From an uncultured Acidobacteriia bacterium (GTDB lineage: Bacteria > Acidobacteriota > Terriglobia > Bryobacterales > Bryobacteraceae): a stretch of 51,403 nt of DNA. The stretch spans positions 1 to 51,403 of the forward strand of contig CAIYVZ010000180.1 of assembly GCA_903929755.1 (NCBI GenBank), written 5' to 3'. Both the position numbers and the translations under genes were made by a program. Under the pieces are notes generated by a model. It saw only the letters and a list, made by a program, of their open reading frames with translations. It was not told the DNA's origin and did no database searches. Shown piece after piece: positions 7,627 through 16,447 of this stretch. How positions within the stretch are numbered: position 1 is the stretch's first letter; each line of letters starts with the position of its first letter.

Positions 7627-8655
7627 TTATTGATCGATCGAGATCTTACGCAGCAGCTTGAAGTCGCTGAGCATGCGACCGGTGCCAAGGACGACGGAAG
7701 CGAGCGGATCGTCGGCAATGGACACGGGCAGACCGGTTTCTTCCCGGATGCGTTTGTCCAGGTTGCGGATCAAGGCTCCGCCGCCGGTGAGGACGATACC
7801 CTTGTCGCTAATATCGGCGCTGAGTTCGGGCGGCGTGCGCTCGAGCGCGACACGGATGCCGTTCAGGATGGTGGCGATGCACTCGGAGAGCGCTTCGCGG
7901 ATTTCAGAATCGCTGACTTCCACGGTGCGGGGCACGCCTTCAATCAAATTGCGACCCTTGATTTCCATGCTGATGGGTTTATCGAGGGGGTAGGCCGAGC
8001 CGATTTCGATCTTAATTCGCTCCGCGGTACGCTCGCCGATCAGCAGGTTGTACTTCCGCTTCATGAACTGCATAATGGCGTCGTCAATCGCGTTGCCCGC
8101 CACGCGGACCGAACGCGAATACACAATGCCCGAGAGCGAGATGACGGCGATGTCCGTGGTGCCGCCGCCGATATCCACAACCATGTTGCCGGAAGGTTCG
8201 GTGATGGGCAGACCAGCGCCGATAGCGGCGACCATAGCCTGTTCCACCAAGTGAACTTCACTGGCCTTGGCGCGGTAAGCCGAGTCCATAACGGCGCGCT
8301 TTTCCACCTGCGTGATTTCAGACGGAACGCCGATAACGATGCGGGGGTGAACCAGAACTTTGCGGTTGTGGGCCTTTTGAATGAAGTAGTTCAGCATCTT
8401 CTCGGTGACTTTGAAGTCAGCGATGACGCCGTCTTTCATAGGCTTGATGGCGACGATGTTGCCGGGCGTCCGGCCAAGCATTTCCTTAGCCTCTTTGCCG
8501 ACTGCTTCCACCTCGCCGGTGACCTTGTTCATGGCAACAATGGAAGGTTCGTTGACGACGATACCCTTGCCTTTGGCGAAAACAAGGGTGTTCGCGGTAC
8601 CGAGATCGATAGCGAGGTCTGACGAAAAGAGACTGAAAAGTGACCGAAGATTCAT
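7627..8655 (-). CDS. mreB: Actin-like rod shape-determining protein MreB
   Basis: This is a 342-residue, full-length MreB. Seen in order are the N-terminal amphipathic segment (MNLRSLFSLFSSDLA), phosphate-1 DLGTANTLV, connect-1 motifs, phosphate-2 MVVDIGGGTTDIAVIS, and the adenosine motif GIVLTGGGALI. It polymerises under the membrane in an ATP-dependent way and directs lateral cell-wall synthesis. It is the first gene of a run mreB-mreC-mreD-S12 hydrolase-TIGR03435 reading left. Its start is 116 nt from the divergent efflux regulator gene, so the promoters share this short region. I found no convincing -35/-10 pair for it. Confidence 0.97.
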   Translation of the reverse strand: MNLRSLFSLFSSDLAIDLGTANTLVFAKGKGIVVNEPSIVAMNKVTGEVEAVGKEAKEMLGRTPGNIVAIKPMKDGVIADFKVTEKMLNYFIQKAHNRKVLVHPRIVIGVPSEITQVEKRAVMDSAYRAKASEVHLVEQAMVAAIGAGLPITEPSGNMVVDIGGGTTDIAVISLSGIVYSRSVRVAGNAIDDAIMQFMKRKYNLLIGERTAERIKIEIGSAYPLDKPISMEIKGRNLIEGVPRTVEVSDSEIREALSECIATILNGIRVALERTPPELSADISDKGIVLTGGGALIRNLDKRIREETGLPVSIADDPLASVVLGTGRMLSDFKLLRKISIDQ

Positions 8656-8733
8656 CTAAGTTGTTCTAAATGCAGGCTGGAGAGGGTGCCGACGCAAGCC
8701 TAATCGTAGCATAGGCAGGCGTTAGATTAGGGG

Positions 8734-8765
8734 TTGACAGAATAAAACAGATGTTTTAATCTGTT
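8734..8765 (+). promoter_or_regulatory. Promoter with palindromic operator of the TetR-led efflux operon
   Basis: A perfect TTGACA -35 box lies at 8734-8739, with TTTAAT (8755-8760, 15-nt spacer) or TAATCT (8757-8762, 17-nt spacer) as -10. Overlapping the -10 is a perfect inverted repeat, AACAGAT (8746-8752), six bases, ATCTGTT (8759-8765), a typical size for a TetR-family operator. The regulator ATG follows at 8772, so transcription would start only a few bases before it. The likely reading is autorepression of the whole operon by the product of 8772-9431 (inference). Confidence 0.75.
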
Positions 8766-8771
8766 GTTTTA

Positions 8772-9431
8772 ATGCCTGCCGTCGCTCAGACACTCCCTCA
8801 TGCGTCGGACCTTGACGCAACCCACTCCAGACTTCTGGAAGCGGCCGGCGTCGTGTTTGCGGAGAAGGGATTCGCCGGGGCCACGGTTCGGGAGATCTGC
8901 TTGCGCGCCGGGGCGAACGTTGCTGCGGTGAATTACCATTTCCGGGACAAGCAGGGTTTGTACATAGAGGTTCTGCGCCGGTCCATGTTGCTGGCGGCGG
9001 AAGAAGACCGGGCCGACATTTTGAGTGGGCTTCCCGCCGAAGCGGCGTTGGGGCGGCTGGTTTCCGGTATGCTCCGGCGGATGAACAGTTCTCCAGAGCA
9101 GGGTGCGTGGCACGTCCGGATTATGGCCCACGAACTGGCCCAGCCGACGGCGGCGCTGGATCGGGTGGTGCAGGAAGTGATTCGACCCCGGTATGAGGCG
9201 CTGCGCCAGATCATTTCCCGAATCATCCAGTTGCCTTCCGAGCATCCAGTCACCAGGATGTGTGCGCATTCCGTGATCGGGCAGGTGGTCCACTACGCGC
9301 ACGCCCGCCCCGTTATTGATCGGCTGTGGCCGGAGTTGAATTTTGACGCCGACCAGATTGCCGGACACATTGCAACGTTCTCGCTGGCCGGCCTTCGGGC
9401 CGTGTCAGCCCAGAGTCAACCCCAGGAATAA
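8772..9431 (+). CDS. TetR-family repressor, CecR (YbiH)-like
   Basis: This 219-residue protein has an N-terminal TetR helix-turn-helix (about residues 18-64: LLEAAGVVFAEKGFAGATV, then REICLRAGANVAAVNYHF, then DKQGLY). The ligand-binding half contains RIMAHELAQPTAALDRVV, the pattern of the CecR/YbiH subgroup. In E. coli CecR controls the ybhGFSR efflux genes, and here the equivalent genes follow directly, 2 nt downstream. No ribosome-binding site precedes the ATG, and the predicted transcription start lies within about 6 nt, so the message may be leaderless. The ligand is unknown, with hydrophobic toxins or antibiotics the likely class. Confidence 0.9.
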   Translation: MPAVAQTLPHASDLDATHSRLLEAAGVVFAEKGFAGATVREICLRAGANVAAVNYHFRDKQGLYIEVLRRSMLLAAEEDRADILSGLPAEAALGRLVSGMLRRMNSSPEQGAWHVRIMAHELAQPTAALDRVVQEVIRPRYEALRQIISRIIQLPSEHPVTRMCAHSVIGQVVHYAHARPVIDRLWPELNFDADQIAGHIATFSLAGLRAVSAQSQPQE

Positions 9432-9433
9432 TC

Positions 9434-10648
9434 ATGAGCGAAAACAAGGGCGGCATCGCCCCGAAGAGAAATCCCCTGAAGATACTGATCCCCCTGCTGC
9501 TAATCGGCGGCGCGGGGTTTGGGGTCTGGAAGTTCTTTGTAAACCAACCCCAGCCCCCGGCGAGCGTGGTGGCGATGACGGGGCGGATTGAAGGCGACGA
9601 CGCCGTGATCGCGCCGAAGATCCCGGGGCGGATTCTGGAAATACGTTTTCGTGAGGGTGACACGGTACACGCGGGCGACGTTGTAGCTGTGCTGGACGAT
9701 TTGGGCGCGAAAGCCCGAGTGGACCAGGCCACAGCGGCGGTAAATGAAGCCGAGATCCGGCGTCGGGGGGCTGAGCAGCAGATTGCCATCTTCCAGGAGC
9801 AGTTGCAGCAGACGGAACTGCAGACGGATCAGGCGAAGCTGGATGCGGAGGGTCGGGTTCATCAGGCGGAGGGAGATCTGGCGACGGCCGAGGCCCAGTT
9901 GGCGCAGCAGGAAGCGTCTTTCCGGATTGCCGCGTGGGATCGAGATACCTACGTAAAGCTGGCGAAGGATGGCGCGGTGGCTGAGCGACAGGGTAAGCTG
10001 GCATCGTCCGCAGCAGAAACACAGGAAGCGGTAGTGGCTGCGGCGCGGAAGAAGGTGGACTCGGTTCGGGGCAGTCTGAGTGTGGCAAAGGCGAATTTGA
10101 CGAATCCGGCGATTCGTACCTCGCAATCGGCCGCTATTCGGAAACAGATTATTCTGCAGCAGACGCAGATTGCCAGCGCGGCCAGTGACGTGGTTCGGGC
10201 CCGGGCACAGTTGGCTGAGGTGACGGATTCCCAGAGCAATTTAACTATTACGGCGCCCTTCGATGGCACCGTGATCACGCGGACTGCGGAACCTGGTGAA
10301 GTGATCCAGGCGGGCACCGGGATTCTTACGCTGGTGGATCTGAAGCGCGTCTATCTGCGAGGCTTCATTCCGCAGGGTGAATCGGGCAAGATCCGGGTTG
10401 GCCAGAAAGCCAGAATTTTCCTCGACTCCGCGATCACGAAGCCTCTGGAAGCGGAATTGGTCCGCATTGACCCGCAGGCGACCTTTACGCCTGAAAATAC
10501 TTACTTCCGGGATGACCGGGTGAAGCAGGTGGTGGGTGTGAAGTTGTTGCTGAAAACCGGCGAAGGCTTCGCAAAACCGGGAATGCCGGCGGATGGTGAA
10601 GTGCTGGTTCAGGGCGACACGTGGCCAACGGTTGATTACCGCAAATGA
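9434..10648 (+). CDS. HlyD/YbhG-like periplasmic adaptor of efflux pump
   Basis: This 404-residue membrane fusion protein has a short cytoplasmic N-terminus, one membrane anchor (about residues 17-36), and a split lipoyl domain (IAPKIPGRILEIRFREGDTVHAGDVVAVLDD, completed by ITAPFDGTVITRTAEPGEVI). A long coiled-coil hairpin (about 95-260, rich in Ala/Gln/Glu) lies between the halves. A C-terminal beta-barrel with GQKARIFLD follows. It links the ABC inner-membrane pump to the outer-membrane channel across the periplasm. Its stop overlaps the ATG of the ATPase gene (ATGA), indicating translational coupling. Confidence 0.92.
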   Translation: MSENKGGIAPKRNPLKILIPLLLIGGAGFGVWKFFVNQPQPPASVVAMTGRIEGDDAVIAPKIPGRILEIRFREGDTVHAGDVVAVLDDLGAKARVDQATAAVNEAEIRRRGAEQQIAIFQEQLQQTELQTDQAKLDAEGRVHQAEGDLATAEAQLAQQEASFRIAAWDRDTYVKLAKDGAVAERQGKLASSAAETQEAVVAAARKKVDSVRGSLSVAKANLTNPAIRTSQSAAIRKQIILQQTQIASAASDVVRARAQLAEVTDSQSNLTITAPFDGTVITRTAEPGEVIQAGTGILTLVDLKRVYLRGFIPQGESGKIRVGQKARIFLDSAITKPLEAELVRIDPQATFTPENTYFRDDRVKQVVGVKLLLKTGEGFAKPGMPADGEVLVQGDTWPTVDYRK

Positions 10649-12597
10649 CCCCCGCGGAACCACCGTCTGGTATCGGCAATGGCGCGGTCGCCATCCGGGT
10701 TGCCGGGCTGCAAAAGAACTACGCCGGCGTGAAGGCCGTTCGCGGCATCGACTTTGAGGTCCGCAAGGGAGAAATCTTCGGGCTGATTGGGCCGGACGGT
10801 GCGGGCAAGACGACCACTTTCCAGATCCTGGCCGGGGTAATGGAAGCGACGGCAGGCACCGCGACGATCTTCAATATGGCGGCCCGCGAGGCGCGCCAGG
10901 AGACCGGTTACCTGACTCAGACCTTTAGCCTGTACCCGGATCTGACGGTTGCCGAGAACATTCGCTACGTGGGCGACCTGCGGCTGATTCCGCGCGCGGA
11001 AATCGAGCTCAGGGGCAACCGCTACCTGACCATGTTCGACATGGACCGCTTTACTGACCGTCTTGCGGGACGGCTGAGCGGCGGCATGAAGCAAAAGCTG
11101 GCGCTGGCCTGTGCTCTGGTGGCCCAACCGCAGGTCTTATTGCTGGATGAACCCACCACAGGTGTTGACCCGGTGTCCCGCCGGGAATTTTGGGATACGC
11201 TGGCCCACCTTGCGATTGACGGCCTGACAATTCTGGTGGCGACTCCCTATCTGGACGAGGCCGAGCGCTGCCACCGTGTGGCACTGATGCATGAAGGCAC
11301 CATCCACCAGACCGGAACTCCGTCGGAACTTCGCGGAAGTCTGGGGGCGAAAAGGCTGGAAGTTCACACGGCGGCTCTAAGTGAAGCGGAAGATGTCCTT
11401 TCCGGGCACCATGACGGAATTCTGGATGTGCAGCGTTTTGGAGACCGCCTCGATGTAATCGTGCGGGAGCCGGTGGAGGGGCAACGGCAGGTAAAACTGT
11501 TGCTGGGTGCCGCCAATATTGCGATTGACTCGGTTCGGGTGGATGAACCGGCGCTGGAGAACACCTTTGTGGCCACGCTTCGGGCCATTGGGCGTGAAGT
11601 GAAATCACCCCGGTATCCGGGCCTGCATCCGCACCGGGACATTATGGGCCAGATTGCCATTGGCGCCACGAATCTGACGCGGCATTTTGGAGCGTTCACG
11701 GCGGTGCAGGACGTTAGCGTGGAGGTGAAATATGGCGAGATTTATGGGCTGCTTGGCGCCAATGGGGCAGGGAAGACGACGACCATCAAGATGCTGTGCG
11801 GCCTGATTGAGCCCTCCACGGGACGGATGGAACTGGCGGGTGAAAGTGGCAGCCTTCGGTCACGGGAAGTACGGCAGAAGCTCGGCTATATGTCGCAGAA
11901 ATTCTCGCTTTACGATGATCTGACGATTAGCGAGAACCTGAATTTCTTCGGCGGTGTGTACGGTCTTTCCAGCGATGAAATCGAGACGAAAAAGCGCTGG
12001 GTTCTGGAGTTCGCGGGGCTGGAAGGGAAAGAAACCGCGCTCACGGGGAGTCTTCCGGGGGGCTGGAAACAGCGCGTCGCGTTCGGGGCATCCATTATGC
12101 ACGAGCCGAGCGTCCTGTTTCTGGATGAGCCAACGTCCGGCGTGGATCCGCTGGCGCGCCGGGCTTTCTGGCGGATGATCAACCAGCTCGCCGATATGGG
12201 CACTGCGATTTTGGTGACGACGCACTATCTGGAGGAGGCCGAGCAGTGCAACCGCCTCGGCTTTATGGTGGCCGGTTCCATTGTGGCGGAAGGTACGCCC
12301 GGCGGCGTAAAGCGAGCCCAAACCGGGCATTTGATTGAAACCATTACTACGGAACCACAGCGCGCGGCAGACATTCTGCGAACGGACGGCGAACGCTGGC
12401 GGATCTCGCTCTTCGGGGACAGGATTCACAATGTGACCGATGGCGATGCCGAAACCTCTATGCGGGAGACGCGGGCAACGCTGGCCGCGGCGGGAATCGG
12501 CGTGCTGGAAGCCCGAGAGATTCCCTGGTCACTGGAAGACGTCTTCATCGCTGTGGTGGAAAAAGCAAAACGGGAAGAAAGGTTGGCCGCAAAATGA
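10645..12597 (+). CDS. YbhF-like ABC transporter with two fused ATPase domains
   Basis: This 650-residue protein contains two nucleotide-binding domains in one chain. Domain 1 has Walker A GPDGAGKTT (49-57), signature LSGGMKQ (144-150) and Walker B LLLDEP (165-170). Its switch region reads ATPYLDEA, where a histidine is normally found. Domain 2 has Walker A GANGAGKTT (371-379), a degenerate signature LPGGWKQ (470-476), Walker B LFLDEP and an intact switch histidine (TTHYLEEA). It powers the two permeases that follow. The motif distribution predicts one normal and one degenerate ATP site. It overlaps both neighbours by 4 nt (ATGA). Confidence 0.95.
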   Translation: MTPAEPPSGIGNGAVAIRVAGLQKNYAGVKAVRGIDFEVRKGEIFGLIGPDGAGKTTTFQILAGVMEATAGTATIFNMAAREARQETGYLTQTFSLYPDLTVAENIRYVGDLRLIPRAEIELRGNRYLTMFDMDRFTDRLAGRLSGGMKQKLALACALVAQPQVLLLDEPTTGVDPVSRREFWDTLAHLAIDGLTILVATPYLDEAERCHRVALMHEGTIHQTGTPSELRGSLGAKRLEVHTAALSEAEDVLSGHHDGILDVQRFGDRLDVIVREPVEGQRQVKLLLGAANIAIDSVRVDEPALENTFVATLRAIGREVKSPRYPGLHPHRDIMGQIAIGATNLTRHFGAFTAVQDVSVEVKYGEIYGLLGANGAGKTTTIKMLCGLIEPSTGRMELAGESGSLRSREVRQKLGYMSQKFSLYDDLTISENLNFFGGVYGLSSDEIETKKRWVLEFAGLEGKETALTGSLPGGWKQRVAFGASIMHEPSVLFLDEPTSGVDPLARRAFWRMINQLADMGTAILVTTHYLEEAEQCNRLGFMVAGSIVAEGTPGGVKRAQTGHLIETITTEPQRAADILRTDGERWRISLFGDRIHNVTDGDAETSMRETRATLAAAGIGVLEAREIPWSLEDVFIAVVEKAKREERLAAK

Positions 12598-13700
12598 GAC
12601 GAATCCTCGCACAAGCGCGCAAGGAACTGATTCAGATCACGCGCGATAAGCTGGCGCTGACGCTGGCGCTGGTGCTGCCTATCGCCCTGCTGATGCTGCT
12701 GGGCTCGTCGATTTCCCTGTCCGTGACGGAACTGCCGCTGGTGGTTCAGGACCTGGATAACTCCGCCGCGTCTCGCTCTTTACTGGAGGCCTTCCGCAAT
12801 TCGCTCACGTTCCACGTTGTGGCGTGGCCCGTCAACAAGCCGCCGATGGAAGCCTTTACGGCAAACGAGGCAAGAGCCGCGCTGATTATTGACCGAGGCT
12901 TCGGTCGTGCTCTGGCACGGGGTGGGGACGCGCAGGCGCAAATCCTGATTGATGCCAGTGACTCCAACACCGCGAAGCTGATTCAGGGCTACTCCAGCCA
13001 GATTGTAAATGCCTGGAACAGCACAGCCGGCGGGGCGCAGCGTTTGTTGCCGGTAAAGGCGCTGATCCGCCTCTGGTACAACCCGGGGCGCGTGACTAAA
13101 AAATTCTATGGCCCCGGCATTTTCGTGTTGGGGCTCTCCATGTTCCCACCCTTGCTGGCGGCGCTCGCCATGTCGCGCGAAGGCGAGCAGCAAACCCTGC
13201 TGCAGGTCTACGTCTCCAGTATTCCGGCGCACCAGTTCCTGCTGGGAAAGATTTTGGCGTTCATGGTGATTGGCTTCGCCGAATGGGTGATTATGCTGGG
13301 CCTGCTGTTCACCTACTTTGGGCTTTCCTTCGCTGGTGATCCGACGCCGTTTTTTGTGGCGTCCATCCTCTATTTTTTCTGTGTTGCCACGTACGGAACC
13401 ATGATTGGCGCCGCGATTCCCAGCCAGGCTGCGGCCATTCAGGCAGTTGCGCTGGGGGGCTTTCTTCTGGTCTTCCTGCTTTCCGGCCTCATTTTTCCGG
13501 TGGAGAACATCCCGCCGGGGCTGCGCTGGATCTCCAACTTTGTGTGGGGCCGCTATTACATGGAAATCGTGCGGGACGCGCTGCTGGAAGGCGGGGGGTG
13601 GGCTGCGATGTGGTTCAACGTTCTGGTGATTGGGATCATCGGCGGGGTATTCTTCCTGCTGAGTTGGCGCAGGATGCGGAGGATGCAGCTAAGCATATGA
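12594..13700 (+). CDS. ABC-2 type permease, YbhS-like
   Basis: This 368-residue inner-membrane protein has one N-terminal transmembrane helix (about residues 20-42), a large periplasmic domain (about 45-170), and a C-terminal block of about five helices (from VLGLSMFPPLLAALAMSREGEQQTL). The AMSREGEQQTL loop is the usual cytoplasmic coupling element. The closing helix pair carries the PVENIPPGLRWIS loop common in this family. It pairs with the next permease and the double ATPase. Its start overlaps the ATPase stop and its stop overlaps the next start, both as ATGA. Confidence 0.92.
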   Translation: MRRILAQARKELIQITRDKLALTLALVLPIALLMLLGSSISLSVTELPLVVQDLDNSAASRSLLEAFRNSLTFHVVAWPVNKPPMEAFTANEARAALIIDRGFGRALARGGDAQAQILIDASDSNTAKLIQGYSSQIVNAWNSTAGGAQRLLPVKALIRLWYNPGRVTKKFYGPGIFVLGLSMFPPLLAALAMSREGEQQTLLQVYVSSIPAHQFLLGKILAFMVIGFAEWVIMLGLLFTYFGLSFAGDPTPFFVASILYFFCVATYGTMIGAAIPSQAAAIQAVALGGFLLVFLLSGLIFPVENIPPGLRWISNFVWGRYYMEIVRDALLEGGGWAAMWFNVLVIGIIGGVFFLLSWRRMRRMQLSI

Positions 13701-14860
13701 TCGCCAAACTGTTTGGTGGCCGCATGGCGGCTTTGCTGGGGAAGGAGTTCGCGCAGATCGGGCGTGACAAGCGCCTCCGCATTTCTCTGATTCTGCCGCC
13801 CACGCTGCAGTTGCTCCTGTTCGGCTTTGCGCTGAATGCCACGGTGGATAACCTGCGGCTCGGCATTGTGGATTTTGATCATTCTCGGGAAAGCCGCGAC
13901 CTGATTGCAGCCATGACGCAAAGTGGCGCCTTCCGTTCGGCCGGAGCCTTTACGTCGGCGGAGACCCTGGGCACCGGTATTTCCCAGGGCAAGGTGGACG
14001 CCGGGATCGTACTCCCGGTGAATTTCAGCAAAGATCTGCATCGTGGCCACCAGGTGGGGGTTCAGGTGTTGCTGAATGCGATGAACGCGAACACGGCGGC
14101 AATCGCGCAGGGCTATACGCAGGGCGTGCTGGGAACCTGGAATCAGGTGATGCTGAAATCGGGTTCGCTTCATGCGCGCTTCACGCAGATTGGCGCTGTA
14201 CCCCGTGATTTGCGGGGGATTGTGACGCTGCATCCGGCCTTCATCTTTAACCCCGGGCTGGTGAGTAGCTGGTTCGTGGTTACGGGAACGTTTGGGCTTT
14301 TGCTGATCCTGAACGGTTCGCTGGTCGCCTCGGCCGCCATGGTGAAAGAGCGCGAGGCGGGTACCGTGGAGCAACTCCTGATGACGCCTGCCGGCACGGG
14401 CGAGATCATTGTGGCCAAGATCGCGCCATTATTCGTCTTGCTCTGCGGTATGGTGCTGTTTGCGACGACGCTGATTAAGGTCGTCTTCCAGATACCCTTT
14501 CGGGGAAATCTGGTGATCGTGTTTCTGGGCGCTGCGCTGTGTGTTCTTTGCGGAATCGCCATCGGGACGTTTCTTGCCACGTTCACACGTACCGCGCGAC
14601 AAGCTCAGTTGATGAGTTTTTTCGTGAATCCGCCGCTGTCTTCGCTCTCCGGGGCGCTGACGCCGGTAGAAGCAATGCCCCACTGGATGCAGCCGCTCAC
14701 CATTTTGAATCCAATCCGCCATTTCGGCGTGATCACGCGTGCGGCGCTGCTGAAGGGCAGCAGTATCGATATTTTGTGGCCAAATATTCTCGCGCTGGCA
14801 GCCATCACGCTGGTGTTGCTGTCGCTGAGCGTTTGGCGTTTCCGAAAGCAGTTGGGTTAA
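13697..14860 (+). CDS. ABC-2 type permease, YbhR-like
   Basis: This 387-residue permease has the same architecture as its neighbour. It has an N-terminal helix (LRISLILPPTLQLLLFGFALN), a periplasmic domain, a KEREAGTVEQLLMTP coupling loop, and four or more C-terminal helices with PVEAMPHWMQ near the end. The ATG at 13697 overlaps the upstream stop (ATGA). The frame is open further upstream, but that part lies inside the previous gene and is not credible protein. With the preceding genes it forms a YbhGFSR-type drug or cation efflux system. Confidence 0.92.
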   Translation: MIAKLFGGRMAALLGKEFAQIGRDKRLRISLILPPTLQLLLFGFALNATVDNLRLGIVDFDHSRESRDLIAAMTQSGAFRSAGAFTSAETLGTGISQGKVDAGIVLPVNFSKDLHRGHQVGVQVLLNAMNANTAAIAQGYTQGVLGTWNQVMLKSGSLHARFTQIGAVPRDLRGIVTLHPAFIFNPGLVSSWFVVTGTFGLLLILNGSLVASAAMVKEREAGTVEQLLMTPAGTGEIIVAKIAPLFVLLCGMVLFATTLIKVVFQIPFRGNLVIVFLGAALCVLCGIAIGTFLATFTRTARQAQLMSFFVNPPLSSLSGALTPVEAMPHWMQPLTILNPIRHFGVITRAALLKGSSIDILWPNILALAAITLVLLSLSVWRFRKQLG

Positions 14861-14864
14861 GGAT

Positions 14865-16397
14865 ATGAGGACGATGCGGGTGGAAAGAATGCGGAACTTC
14901 CTGGTTTTGTTTGTGGCTGTTTTTGCAGGCAGCGCGGTTGCCCAGCTGGGGCCGCAGACTGGGGGCGGCGGCGGTTCGGCGAGTGCGGTTCAGGTCCCAC
15001 TTTCGGGGCGGACTTCGGCGGGGTCGGTAACGGCGACGCAGTCGGCAGTACCCGGCGCTACCGTCAGCGTGAATACGCTGAATGGTTCGGTTCAGGCGCA
15101 GGGCAGTTTCACGGGCTCCGTGGCGGGTGGCCCGGCGCTCACCGGAAAACTCACTTTGCAGGACGCCGTGGATCGCGCCCTGGCGCATAATTTAGGGGCC
15201 ATTGGTCTGGCACAGGCGCTGCGGCAGGCGCGGGGGCAGGAACGGATCGCGCGGAGCGCGCTGCGGCCAAATCTGAGCGGGGCCTTCCGTGAAAACTACT
15301 TCACGCAGGACTTGCAGGCTCTCGGGATTAAATTCCCTGGGTTGCCAGCCGTGATCGGGCCCAATGCCTATTACGATCTTCGTGCCACGCTTTCTCAGAA
15401 CCTGGTGGATCTGACGGCGATCCACAATCGCCGCGCGGGGGCGGAAGCGGTGAAAGCTGCCGAAGAGCAGCTGAAGGACGCGCGGGAATCCGTGGTTCTT
15501 GCGGCCGCCGGGGGCTGGCTGCAGGTGTTTACTGCACGGGCTCGGGTTGCCTCCGCGAAAACGCAACTGGAGACGGCCAAAGCTCTCTATGGCCAGACTT
15601 TGAAGCGCCGCCAGGCCGGTGTGGCCGCGCAGATTGAAGTGAATCGGGCGCTGGTGCAGCAGCAAACGCAGGAGCAACGCATTGCCACGCTGGAAAACGA
15701 TCTGTCGCGGCAAAAGATCAACCTGGCGCGTGTCACGGGGCTTCCCGTAAACGACAACTATGATGTGGGGGAGGGTATCGCGTTTGCCGAGCCGCCCGCC
15801 CTTACGGTGGACGAAGCTCTGCGGGCCGCATTCGCCTCCCGCGCCGATCTGAAGGCTTCCGAAGCGCAGGTTCGCGTGGCTGAAAAAGCCAGGATGGCGG
15901 CCAGGGCTGAACATATGCCCACGCTGGGCGTGCAGGCTGACCTCGGGGTAATCGGACCCCGCTTCAGCCAAACCGAGCACACGTATACGGTGGCGGGTGT
16001 GCTGCGAATTCCGATCTGGCAGGGTGGCCGGGCTGGTGGTGATCTGGAAGTTGCCGAAGCGTCACTGGACCAGCGCCGCGCGGAAGCCGCCGACCTGCGG
16101 GGGCGTATTGAAAGTGATGTTCGGAACGGCTTTCTTGATCTGAAAGCGGCCACCAGTCAGCTGCAGCTTGCCGCCAATAATCAGGAACTGGCGAAGGAAA
16201 CTTTGCGGCTGGCCCGGGAAAAGTTCGACGCGGGTGTAACGGATTCGCTGGAGGTAACACAAGCTGCTGAGGCCGTTGCGGCTGCTGAACTGGACCGGAT
16301 CACTTCGCTGTTCATCCATAACCTGGCAAAACTGAGCGTGGCTCGCGCCATGGGGCAGGCTGAACAACGTTTGGGTGAATTTTTGCCAGTTCACTAG
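14865..16397 (+). CDS. TolC-like outer-membrane efflux protein
   Basis: This protein of up to 510 residues has a signal peptide (MRNFLVLFVAVFAGSAVAQ), an unusual Gly/Ser/Ala/Val-rich segment of about 75 residues after it, and then two OEP (TolC) repeats: LTLQDAVDRALAHNLG..., an Ala/Gln-rich helical domain with a central LSQNLVDLTAIHNR, and a second repeat from about residue 305. It provides the outer-membrane duct for the tripartite pump. The start could be 14865, 14874 or 14889. An AAGGA/GAGG stretch precedes the first two and the signal peptide fits the third. It is the sixth gene of the operon, 4 nt after the permease. Confidence 0.92.
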   Translation: MRTMRVERMRNFLVLFVAVFAGSAVAQLGPQTGGGGGSASAVQVPLSGRTSAGSVTATQSAVPGATVSVNTLNGSVQAQGSFTGSVAGGPALTGKLTLQDAVDRALAHNLGAIGLAQALRQARGQERIARSALRPNLSGAFRENYFTQDLQALGIKFPGLPAVIGPNAYYDLRATLSQNLVDLTAIHNRRAGAEAVKAAEEQLKDARESVVLAAAGGWLQVFTARARVASAKTQLETAKALYGQTLKRRQAGVAAQIEVNRALVQQQTQEQRIATLENDLSRQKINLARVTGLPVNDNYDVGEGIAFAEPPALTVDEALRAAFASRADLKASEAQVRVAEKARMAARAEHMPTLGVQADLGVIGPRFSQTEHTYTVAGVLRIPIWQGGRAGGDLEVAEASLDQRRAEAADLRGRIESDVRNGFLDLKAATSQLQLAANNQELAKETLRLAREKFDAGVTDSLEVTQAAEAVAAAELDRITSLFIHNLAKLSVARAMGQAEQRLGEFLPVH

Positions 16398-16447
16398 AAA
16401 CCGGGTGCAACCCTGGTTCATCCGCAGGCATCTGAAGGGTATTCACT

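Noticed and set aside
7630-8622. 330-codon plus-strand frame opposite mreB
   Set aside because: It is the exact antisense of a highly conserved gene; the open frame follows from codon bias in GC-rich DNA.
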